In this document: piece by piece, positions 8,161 through 15,763 of the stretch
Numbering within the stretch: the first letter of the stretch is position 1
Layout of the letters: every line of letters begins with the position of its first letter
Assembly (NCBI RefSeq): GCF_020037125.1
Contig: NZ_JAIQDG010000007.1
Location: 62,001 to 126,000 of the forward strand
Length of the DNA: 64,000 nt
Reading direction: 5' to 3'
Source: Myxococcus sp. RHSTA-1-4
Lineage (GTDB): Bacteria; Myxococcota; Myxococcia; Myxococcales; Myxococcaceae
Notes under the pieces: model-generated
The model's database searches: none
Told to the model about the DNA's origin: nothing
The model's input: only the letters and a program-made list of their open reading frames with translations
Program-made: the position numbers and the translations under genes

Positions 8161-8901
8161 GAACTGCTGCAGCTCGATTCGCGGCACGTTGACGCCAAGG
8201 CGGGTGATGGTCGCGCGCAGCGCCATCAGCTGCTGGCCGCTGGTGTCGGGGTTGCGCCCGAGCAGCTGATCCGAGAGCGTGGTGACGTCTCGCGCGGAGA
8301 AGGTGCCGCTGCGAATCGCGTTGAGCGCCGCCAGCGTCTGGGGGGCCCGCGGGGCGCTCAGCAGCGCCTGAGCGGCCGCGGTGGGCTGGCCATCCGCGCC
8401 GATGAGCTTCGTGGCGAACTCCCGAATGGATTCGGGGCGCGCGGCAATCATTCCCATCATCAGGGCAGTGGGGCCACACGCGGTGTGGTCGCCGCGGGTG
8501 CGCGCGTTTCCATCGAGCTGGGTGACGTTGCGCAGGAAGGCGTCCGGGTTGCTCGAGATGCGCTCCATCGTCCAGGGCTCGTTGCGCGCGGCGTTGCGGC
8601 GCACCGCCGCCTCCGACTGGTTGACGTTGTCGAAGACGGTGCGTCCGCCACTGCCCAGCTGACCCACGCTGGTGTCGAGCGCGCGCCGCACGTCGGGCGA
8701 GCCCGCGCGCACGGCCACGGCGGTCGACGCCACCGAGGGGCCGCCCGCCGGCGAGAGCCGGGAGACGTCGCGGGCCGCCTCGAACCTGTCGAACCCGCTG
8801 GCCGGCTGCGAAGCCCGCGCAACGCTCGGCGCACTCGGCCGCGGCGCTGACTGCGGGGGGAGGGTGACGAGGGGCTTGCTACCGGAACTCTGGATTTTCA
8901 C
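7924..8901 (-). CDS. CGPT-motif protein, probably truncated and fused to junk at its C-terminus
   Basis: The GTG start at 8901 is supported by AAGGAGG seven bases upstream, better than an ATG further up. The first 247 or so residues look like a genuine protein: a Pro/Ser/Ala-rich N-terminus, then WTMERISSNPDAFLRNVTQL and HTACGPTALMMGMIAARPES, whose CGPT(A/S) motif resembles the nucleophile region of papain-like or C39-like cysteine peptidases, then helical sequence to RLGVNVPRIELQQFGAP. From about 8155 the frame turns into Arg/Pro-rich sequence antisense to a plus-strand gene remnant, so the original C-terminus was probably lost. The peptidase link is an inference from one motif. No neighbour clarifies the role. 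Confidence 0.55.
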   Translation of the reverse strand: MKIQSSGSKPLVTLPPQSAPRPSAPSVARASQPASGFDRFEAARDVSRLSPAGGPSVASTAVAVRAGSPDVRRALDTSVGQLGSGGRTVFDNVNQSEAAVRRNAARNEPWTMERISSNPDAFLRNVTQLDGNARTRGDHTACGPTALMMGMIAARPESIREFATKLIGADGQPTAAAQALLSAPRAPQTLAALNAIRSGTFSARDVTTLSDQLLGRNPDTSGQQLMALRATITRLGVNVPRIELQQFGAPVSDVAPRRRATPHPSPPPPPHRRRSRLGRAIQRAALPRSPRHGSAPARSPGRRSPAGSRRAACAPPAAPARLSWG

Positions 8902-9045
8902 GAGAAGCCTCCTTACGCGCGAAAGCCGTAGCATCGGGGCCGGGTCTGACAATCGTCAATGGACAGGGGAACCCCATACTGTGCGCCGATGCACCACATC
9001 TCCGGCGCCAGCGCCTGGCGCTCGAACGCAAGGCGCACGGAGAGG

Positions 9046-10002
9046 TCATGACAAGAGCGCGTCGAGGGCCTTCTCCGCCATTCTGCCGACGCTCCACGCC
9101 GTCGACTGCCCGCCAGTGCCCGTGCTCCTGACGGGCATGGCCGTGTCTGGCGCGAGCGCCACGAGGGCCTCCTTCACGTCGTCACGCAGCACGAAGCGCC
9201 GGGTCGCGTGGTCCACGGCGAGCCCGCGGATCACTTCCGCGGCGTCATAGCGCGTGAACGCGTCCCGATGCCGCGTGAGGCGCACGAGCGCGTCGACGAC
9301 CGAGGCACGCTCGCTCTCGGGGGCGTTGCTTGCCCGGACGAACGACTCGAGCCGCCGCACATCGAGCCACGAGACGCCGGTGGGCGCGGCCTGCCCTTCG
9401 ATGCGGCTCAAAAGGAGCTCGAGCGCCGCCTCCCGTACCTCGCGCGGTGCGACGCCACCGGAGATCTGCGTGCACAGCGCGCCCCAGTTGTTGTGCGTGT
9501 CGAGGCGGCGGACGACCTCGAACAGCGGCGCGGCGAGCGGCTCGGCCTTCACCCTCTGTATCGCGCTGACCGCCGCCTTCACGACCCGCGGGTCGCGCTC
9601 TTTCGAGAGGAGCGGGAGCGCCTCGTCCACGGTGAGCGCACCCGTGAGCCGGTGCAGCGCCTCCACTACCACTTCGGCGTCGGAGTCATGGAACGCGCTG
9701 CGCGCGGCGTCGTGTCCAGCGGGCCCGTGCTTCGCGAGCATGCGCAGCGCCTCGATGCGCACCTCGGGCGACGGATCTCGAAGCGCGTCGCGCGCCCTGG
9801 GAGGCGGCAGGCCGTGCTGCCCGATGAGGCGGAGCGCCACCGCGCGGATGCTCGCGTCCGAAGCGTCGAGCGCGGCCTCGATGACCGCCCGCGTGCCGGG
9901 CGCGAGCGTGGGCAGGCGGTGCATCGCCCGGAGGGCGTCGCGACGGCGGGGCGAGCTCGGGTCCGCCGCGATGCGCGCGAGGTCCTCCTCCGTTCCCGGC
10001 AT
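9046..10002 (-). CDS. HEAT-repeat protein
   Basis: A 318-residue protein made of alpha-helical HEAT-like repeats of about 30 residues. Examples are PSSPRRRDALRAMHRLPTL, ASIRAVALRLIGQHGL, PEVRIEALRMLAKHG, AEVVVEALHRLTGAL, DPRVVKAAVSAIQRV and AFTRYDAAEVIRGLA. Such proteins are usually scaffolds for protein binding; no catalytic motif, signal peptide or membrane segment is seen. The ATG at 10002 has no clear ribosome binding site, but the stop codon of a short upstream frame (the SDR stub) lies two bases before it, so translation may be coupled. Family assignment is firm at repeat level; the function is unknown. Confidence 0.8.
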   Translation of the reverse strand: MPGTEEDLARIAADPSSPRRRDALRAMHRLPTLAPGTRAVIEAALDASDASIRAVALRLIGQHGLPPPRARDALRDPSPEVRIEALRMLAKHGPAGHDAARSAFHDSDAEVVVEALHRLTGALTVDEALPLLSKERDPRVVKAAVSAIQRVKAEPLAAPLFEVVRRLDTHNNWGALCTQISGGVAPREVREAALELLLSRIEGQAAPTGVSWLDVRRLESFVRASNAPESERASVVDALVRLTRHRDAFTRYDAAEVIRGLAVDHATRRFVLRDDVKEALVALAPDTAMPVRSTGTGGQSTAWSVGRMAEKALDALLS

Positions 10003-10004
10003 CG

Positions 10005-10145
10005 TCAGGCCGAACGGCGGTTGCGCCCCGCCATGTCACGCATTCCGGCAAAGGCGATGTGCCCGTGCCGCGCCAGCGTCTCCGCAATCAGCCGGCCGAA
10101 TCCCGTGCTCGCCCCTGTCACCAGAACCACTCGCCGATCCGGCAT
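10005..10145 (-). pseudogene. Stub of a short-chain dehydrogenase gene
   Basis: A 46-codon frame reads MPDRRVVLVTGASTGFGRLI followed by AETLARHGHIAFAGMRDM, the first beta-alpha-beta unit and TGxxxGxG nucleotide-binding motif of the SDR family, then ends in a stop at 10005-10007. SDR enzymes normally have about 250 residues, and the catalytic YxxxK region is absent, so this is a 5' remnant. GGAGA still precedes its ATG, and the stop lies two bases before the HEAT-repeat gene start, which suggests that a deletion brought the SDR 5' end to the front of that gene. Confidence 0.7.
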
Positions 10146-10315
10146 GCTCGTCTTCTCCACGCGCGGCCCTCTCAAGCTGCGTCACGGCGGCAACGTACCA
10201 GCGCTCCTCTCGACGGTGCCAGCGGCCGCGTCTCGGAGGCGGCAGGGAAGGCCGGCCCGGTCTCTCACGCCGGGCCGGGTGGGGCGACACTGAACGGCGA
10301 CTCTGAGCGGCCGGA

Positions 10316-10666
10316 TCAGTCCGGCGTGCAGGTGGAGCAGACCGGCTTGATGTACTTCCAGGCCCCGCACGTCGTGCCGCCCTCGATGAGGTCCCGCTGG
10401 CAGCACCGCTCGTAGTAGCTGCCCGGCAGCCCGAAGCCGCCGCCGGCATACGTGGCGCAGGTGCCACAGGCGGAGGCCCACACCGTCTTGGACTCGATGT
10501 AGCCCTGCACGGTGGACGTGCTGATGCACAGCGGCGTCGAGCCGATGCCCTGCTCGACCTCTTCCACCATCGGCGCGGCCTCTTCCTGGGGCTCCGAGGG
10601 GCCACAGGCGGAGAGGGACAGCGCGAAGCACGAAGCAGCCACCCAGCGAATCATCTTCCGGTGCAT
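10316..10666 (-). CDS. Small cysteine-rich lipoprotein
   Basis: A 116-residue protein. The ATG at 10666 follows AAGGAGACCTGTC and begins a lipoprotein signal, MHRKMIRWVAASCFALSLSAC, with Cys21 as the lipidated residue. After an acidic linker (PQEEAAPMVEEVEQGIGS) the mature domain is short and rich in Cys, Gly and Tyr: ASACGTCATYAGGGFGLPG, YYERCCQRD, TTCGAW and PVCSTCTPD. Eight cysteines outside the signal suggest disulphide-stabilised folding in the periplasm or outside the cell. Myxobacterial genomes contain many such small exported Cys-rich lipoproteins of unknown function, and I cannot place this one further. Confidence 0.75.
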   Translation of the reverse strand: MHRKMIRWVAASCFALSLSACGPSEPQEEAAPMVEEVEQGIGSTPLCISTSTVQGYIESKTVWASACGTCATYAGGGFGLPGSYYERCCQRDLIEGGTTCGAWKYIKPVCSTCTPD

Positions 10667-10878
10667 GACAGGTCTCCTTGGGTACGCCGTGCCTGGACAG
10701 AAGCCGTCCCGGCGCCAGCGTCTCGCATCATACGGGACAGGGTGACGCCGCGCCCCTCCTTCGCCCGCGTGCTCGAAGAGGCCAGGCCCTATCTCCACCT
10801 CTTCCCGGCGGAGAGCGCCTGAGCCGTAGCGGTGCGAAACAGGTTAGGCTTCGCGGTCATTCTCGAAGGAGGGGCCGG

Positions 10879-11802
10879 ATGAACCGCTTCGCGCTACGTG
10901 ACCGCACCGACCAACTCGATGCGCAGACGCAGTACGAGGAGATCGTGCGCATCCTCACCACCCAGGAGTTCCCCTGGGACATCAACCAGGCGCTCAGCTT
11001 CGCGCTGTTCCGCACCTACGCGGTGCCGAGCATCGGCGTGCTCCTGCACGAGACGGGGGAGTTCAACCAGCGCACGCAGAAGCGCTACGACGACACCGTG
11101 CTCATCCTCGACACCATCCTCGAGCACGGCATGGCCAGCCAGCCCGGCAGGAGTGCCTTCCGGCGCATGAACCAGATGCACGGCGCCTACGACATCTCCA
11201 ATGACGACATGCGCTACGTGCTCTCCACCTTCGTGGTGACGCCGGTGCGCTGGCTCGCGGACTTCGGCTGGCGGCCGTTCACCCCGCACGAGGTGACCGC
11301 GTGGACGAACTACTACCGCGCCGTCGGCCGTCACATGGGCATCCAGGACGTCCCTGAGACCTTCGACGCGTTCGTCACGCTCATGGACGGCTACGAGTCG
11401 ACGCACTTCGCCTTCGATGAGCGCAGCAAGGCGGTCGCCGACGCCACGCTCGACCTGCTCGCCACCTTTCCGCCCAACCACCTCGCGCCGAAGGCCCTGC
11501 TCGACCTGTTCGCCCGCTCCCTCATGGAGCCCGCGCTGCTCGACGCGTTCCGCTATTCCCACCCATCCGCTCTCAGCCGGGCGGTGTCGCGCCTGGCGCT
11601 CAAGGCCCGCGGGAAGTTCGTGCGCTACGTGCTGGCTCCGCGAAGCGAGCCGCTCTTCGGCCGCGACCGCACCTACATTCGCAGCTACCCGAACGGCTAC
11701 ACCGTCGAGCAGCTCGGCACCTTCCCGAAGACCTGTCCCGTGAGTCACGGCGCCGCGGCGAATGGCTCGCCCCACCGGGCCCCGCCGCGGGACGGCCCCT
11801 GA
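10879..11802 (+). CDS. DUF2236 / MpaB-like oxygenase
   Basis: A 307-residue protein whose ATG follows GAAGGAGGGGCCGG. The sequence fits the oxygenase MpaB/DUF2236 family, which includes latex-clearing protein and binds b-type haem. It has an N-terminal region with TYAVPSIGVLLHETGEF and KRYDDTVLILDTILEHG, then the conserved FRRMNQMHGAYDISNDDMRY segment holding a family histidine, then WTNYYRAVGRHMGIQDVP. There is no signal peptide or clear membrane helix. The substrate is unknown. The gene stands alone on the plus strand between divergent and unrelated neighbours. Confidence 0.8.
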   Translation: MNRFALRDRTDQLDAQTQYEEIVRILTTQEFPWDINQALSFALFRTYAVPSIGVLLHETGEFNQRTQKRYDDTVLILDTILEHGMASQPGRSAFRRMNQMHGAYDISNDDMRYVLSTFVVTPVRWLADFGWRPFTPHEVTAWTNYYRAVGRHMGIQDVPETFDAFVTLMDGYESTHFAFDERSKAVADATLDLLATFPPNHLAPKALLDLFARSLMEPALLDAFRYSHPSALSRAVSRLALKARGKFVRYVLAPRSEPLFGRDRTYIRSYPNGYTVEQLGTFPKTCPVSHGAAANGSPHRAPPRDGP

Positions 11803-11904
11803 GGAAGAGGCGCGCGGCGGGAAAAACAACCCTCGGGATGCGCCGGATTTCCAGCTCCGCTTCGTATGAACAGCGGGGCCAGAACATCCAAGGAATGCAA
11901 CGGT

Positions 11905-14900
11905 ATGAGGGTTGTCGTGGAATGTGTGACGAGAGGCGGCGCCACGGCGCGCGCGTGGGCGGGTGCCGCCCCGCGGCGCGCTGCGCTGGGCGCGCTGCTG
12001 GCCGCCCTGGGATTGTGGGGCTGTGGCGCGACAGAAGAAGCGCCCGAGCAGGCATCTCCGGAGTCGCGGGAGGCCAGCCTCGAGACGGGGGCGTGCGCGG
12101 GCTCGGAGGTCGAGCTCGGCTCCAAGACGTGCACCGGTAGCTACCAGTACAGCTTGAAGTGCCACGCCCTGATGCAGTCCGCGGCCTGCGGCGTGGACCC
12201 GAACGCCGAGCCGAGTGATCCGCCCGTGTACCTGGCGTGCAGGTCCGCCTCGCATCCCATCGTGTCGGACTCGCTGTGCGGCTCGGGCTTCCTGGGGACG
12301 GTGAGCGCCGCCGCGGGCCTGACGCTGGACGAGGTGAAGGCGCGGGCCGCGCAGCAGTGGGCCACCGCGCGAGGCGTGGGCACCCCCGACTTCGACGTGC
12401 CCATCACCTGCACGCAGTGCATCCAGAACGTGTGGCTGCCGGCCGAGGCCGTGCAGCGCCGCATCTACGCCGCGGCCGCGCTGTCGAGGAAGGACGCGAA
12501 GCTGCACGTCCTCGCGGGCACGGCCTGGGGAATGCTGGAGATTGACCGGGAGAACCAGGAGCGGGCGGCACAGGCGCAGCCGCCGGGCGTGTACGTGCCC
12601 CTCACCGCCGCGGAGCTGTCCGCGGGGCTGGCCAACGTGGCCTCCGTCCTGGATGCACGGGCCGGAGACACCTCGCTGACGGGCGTGGGCTCCGAGGTCC
12701 GCACGATGCTGCGCGTGCTCGACGACGTGCAGCCCTACCTGGGCCACACGTCGCCGGGAGCCGCGGGCTTCACGCGCTACGCGCGGTCCGTCCTCCAGAG
12801 CATGCGCACGGGCCTGGACGCCAGGCGCCAGCTCACCGCCATCCTCCCCCAGACGGACCGGTACATGGAGGCCGAGGCGTTCATCTCCGGCACCTGGGCC
12901 GAGCTCTTCGACGGGGTGCGCGGCCGGCCCGAGCTGGCCGCGGTGGTGGACGGGGGCCGTATCGGCACCACGCTGGGCATCCTCACCACGACGAGCGCCC
13001 GGGACATGCTGACGGCGTATCCCCTCGAGCCCCTCAAGGGCTTCGTGCTCGCGCACCTCCAGGCCAACGGCAGCCTGGTGGTGCTGCCCTCCGCCGTCGA
13101 CGCCGAGGTGAGCGCGCTGAGCAAGCATGGGCTCGACATGGCCCAGGACTACGCCACCAGCCTCTACACGCTCGACGCGGCGGAGCAGGCCTACCGGACC
13201 GCCATCAGCCTGTCGAAGACGTCGCCCGCCACCACGGGCCTGACGGCCATGGCGGCCACCGCGCCCTCGGAGACCGAGGCGAAGGACGCACTCGCCCTGG
13301 CCATCAAGGCGGCCAAGGCGGAGGGGGAGACCATCAAGAGCCGCACGTCGGACGTGAAGGTGAGCGTGTCGAGCGCGCTGGAGCTGCTGGGGGACGCCTA
13401 CAAGAAGATTGGCGAGGAGACCGCCGCCAAGGACCTGGCGAGGTTCGGCAAGGCCCTGGACTCGGTCCTCGGCACCGTCCAGAAATACCACGAGAGCGCC
13501 ATCAAGACGGCGGAGGCGGTGAGCAACATCCTCCAGCTCGGCGCCACCGGCTTCAACGTCATCAGCGCCGCGCTCTTCACCGGCAACCTGCTGGGCTCCG
13601 TCGGTCAGCTCGCGGCCCTCTTCAGTGACACCCCCGAGGAGCCTGTCCAGGACGTCGTCAAGGCGGAGGCCGCCAAGACGCGCGAGCTCATCGCGAGCAT
13701 GGCCAAGAAGCTCGAGGCCCGCTTCGACCGCACCGACAAGAAGCTGGACGCCCTGCGCGCGGAGCTGCTGATCCGGCTGGACACGATGAAGTGGGAGCTG
13801 GGCGAGACGCACTACGACGTGAACGAGCTGCAGCGCGCGCTCTACTCGATGCAGACCGACCTGATGCGCCTGGACCGGAACATCTACGCGATGATGGACG
13901 AGCTGCACCGCAAACCCTTCCTGGATGCCACCACCTATTACCTCGGCTATGAGGCGCGCATGCAGGAGCCCCTGTCCTTCGAGAAGTTCGGCCTGGGCGA
14001 GAGCGCGTTCCTGAGCCGGGCCACCACGGACGCCACGGGCTTCATCTGCGCGGGCCCGCCGTCCTGGGACAGCAGCTACTTCACCGAGGACGGGGTGCTG
14101 AACGCCCTCATGAGCCGGATGCTCCTCCAGAACGAGCCCGAGCCCTTCGGCTACGCCGACAGCATCAACTTCATGCGGGAGGTCCCCACGCGGCTGCTCG
14201 GACGTCCGCTGCCTCTGTCCGGCGTCGGGTTGGCCAACCCCGTCGAGTGGATGGCGGGCGCGGAGGCGTATGCGCAGCTCAACGAGGAGTCCCCCGCGCA
14301 CGCGACGCAGGTGCTCGGCCGGACCGACAGGGTCATGGCGGTGGGCACGGCGCTGGACGCGGCGCTGCGGAACATCGACCAGCCGCTGTTCGACAAGCTG
14401 GTGGAGCGCTACACGCGGCACTGGACGGAGCTGAAGGATGAGCTCGGCCGCGCCAAGGAGGCGTGGGAGGAGGTGCCGGGCAGGAACCTCTCGACGCTGG
14501 ACGTGTTCGGCGGCGCGGACCAGCTCCCGACGGCGCACTACCTGAAGCAGACGGTGGTGCCGCTCACCTGCAACGGGGGCGCGTGGACGAATACCGAGAC
14601 CACGCCCGCGCCCACGGCGCTGGACCTGTCCCGGTGGAACCACGACGCCCTCCGTCCGCTCATGGCGGCGGACAACCTGGACCTCGACCAGGGCGAGCTC
14701 AGCCACTGCGTCGGGGGCCACTGGGAGCTGGTCTCCTCGGAGCCCAATCCCTGGGGCTACACCGGGACGTTCCGCCTGAAAGGGTATCTGGACATCCGCT
14801 ACAAGTTCGTGGAGGCGGGCGTCGCGAAGAACGTGATGGTGTTCCGGCACACCTTCAGCACGAACATCGAGACGACCGACTTCGTCCACAGCTCCAACCC

Positions 14901-15504
14901 CACGTACGACCCGGACACGGCGCTGGCCACCAACTACTTCATCCAGAAGAACTGGTACGCCTTCTTCGCCGCCCCCGCGACGCACGTGGTGAAGGACGAG
15001 GCCCTGGTGGCGAAGGTGCGCGGCCAGGTGGGGGCGCGGCTGACGGCGGAGCAGCGTGCGTTCTACGCCTCCGTCGCGACCCGGATGGAGGAGGCGGGGG
15101 ACATCCTCGGCATCCGCGCGAAGCGGCTGGCGGGCTCCAAGCTCCTGTGGGAGTCCTTCATCGCGCTGGCCCTGCCGCTGTCGCTGGAGCACGACGAGGA
15201 CCTGCGCGGCCTGCTCTACGGCACGGACGCCGCGCTGTCCGGCGTGGACGTGCTCGCCGCGGATGACGACCTCAACGACGTGCAGGACAGCTACCGGTTC
15301 TTCGCCAACGCCGGGACGCTGCCCGCCTACAACGTCGTCACGGACATCGACTCGGCCTTCACCCGCCGCAAGCAGCGGCTGCACGACACCGTCACCAACA
15401 TCCTCGCCCGGAATGCGGCCGCCGGGGAGTTCGAGGGGGCGGCCTGGACGCAGGCGACGCTGCTGCGCCTGCGCCTGTCCGACCCGACTCCGGTGACGCC
15501 GTAG
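11905..15504 (+). CDS. Very large helical lipoprotein of unknown function
   Basis: A 1199-residue protein. The ATG at 11905 is chosen because AAGGA lies nine bases upstream and because it gives an Arg-containing signal ending in the lipobox LWGC; an ATG 39 bp upstream is possible. After a short acidic linker come several conserved-looking Cys (TGACAGSE, KTCTGSYQ, LKCHALMQ, PITCTQCIQ). Residues about 300-530 are helical and Ala/Lys/Glu-rich. Residues about 530-575 hold a hydrophobic patch (ILQLGATGFNVISAALFTG), and about 590-680 a strong coiled coil (LEARFDRTDKKLDALRAEL). The C-terminal 400 residues include an aromatic region with FTGTFRLKGYLDIRYK-like beta sequence. I recognise no family. Confidence 0.82.
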   Translation: MRVVVECVTRGGATARAWAGAAPRRAALGALLAALGLWGCGATEEAPEQASPESREASLETGACAGSEVELGSKTCTGSYQYSLKCHALMQSAACGVDPNAEPSDPPVYLACRSASHPIVSDSLCGSGFLGTVSAAAGLTLDEVKARAAQQWATARGVGTPDFDVPITCTQCIQNVWLPAEAVQRRIYAAAALSRKDAKLHVLAGTAWGMLEIDRENQERAAQAQPPGVYVPLTAAELSAGLANVASVLDARAGDTSLTGVGSEVRTMLRVLDDVQPYLGHTSPGAAGFTRYARSVLQSMRTGLDARRQLTAILPQTDRYMEAEAFISGTWAELFDGVRGRPELAAVVDGGRIGTTLGILTTTSARDMLTAYPLEPLKGFVLAHLQANGSLVVLPSAVDAEVSALSKHGLDMAQDYATSLYTLDAAEQAYRTAISLSKTSPATTGLTAMAATAPSETEAKDALALAIKAAKAEGETIKSRTSDVKVSVSSALELLGDAYKKIGEETAAKDLARFGKALDSVLGTVQKYHESAIKTAEAVSNILQLGATGFNVISAALFTGNLLGSVGQLAALFSDTPEEPVQDVVKAEAAKTRELIASMAKKLEARFDRTDKKLDALRAELLIRLDTMKWELGETHYDVNELQRALYSMQTDLMRLDRNIYAMMDELHRKPFLDATTYYLGYEARMQEPLSFEKFGLGESAFLSRATTDATGFICAGPPSWDSSYFTEDGVLNALMSRMLLQNEPEPFGYADSINFMREVPTRLLGRPLPLSGVGLANPVEWMAGAEAYAQLNEESPAHATQVLGRTDRVMAVGTALDAALRNIDQPLFDKLVERYTRHWTELKDELGRAKEAWEEVPGRNLSTLDVFGGADQLPTAHYLKQTVVPLTCNGGAWTNTETTPAPTALDLSRWNHDALRPLMAADNLDLDQGELSHCVGGHWELVSSEPNPWGYTGTFRLKGYLDIRYKFVEAGVAKNVMVFRHTFSTNIETTDFVHSSNPTYDPDTALATNYFIQKNWYAFFAAPATHVVKDEALVAKVRGQVGARLTAEQRAFYASVATRMEEAGDILGIRAKRLAGSKLLWESFIALALPLSLEHDEDLRGLLYGTDAALSGVDVLAADDDLNDVQDSYRFFANAGTLPAYNVVTDIDSAFTRRKQRLHDTVTNILARNAAAGEFEGAAWTQATLLRLRLSDPTPVTP

Positions 15505-15506
15505 TC

Positions 15507-15577
15507 ACACCGGCACCACGCACGCCGGTGTCCTGAATCCGCACGCGGGCCGCGGAAGCACTGTCTTCCGCGGCCCG
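15507..15577 (+). terminator. Tandem hairpins after the large lipoprotein gene
   Basis: Two perfect inverted repeats follow the stop codon. The first pairs ACACCGGC at 15507-15514 with GCCGGTGT at 15524-15531. The second pairs CGGGCCGCGGAAG at 15546-15558 with CTTCCGCGGCCCG at 15565-15577, a 13-bp stem with a six-base loop, followed by TCGTGTTCTCG. The strong second stem and modest T content suggest an intrinsic terminator for the upstream gene. Confidence 0.7.
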
Positions 15578-15763
15578 TCGTGTTCTCGCGCCGGTGCTTG
15601 CCCGCGGGGGCGAATCCCTGCTCACCGGACAACCCGTCTTCACGGGTGCCTGCGTATTCACGGCACACCCGGTGGCCTGGACCGCCGCGCGGAATCCCGC
15701 CCCGGCCTTCGCCGGAGACGGTCCTTGTCCCCACCGCTCCCCGGAAGGGGCGGTGAGAGCCCG

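Noticed and set aside
10894..15384. Very long minus-strand open frame (about 1496 codons)
   Set aside because: It is the antisense shadow of the plus-strand oxygenase and large lipoprotein genes, produced by strong GC3 bias; its product is Arg/His/Val/Gly-rich without any domain.
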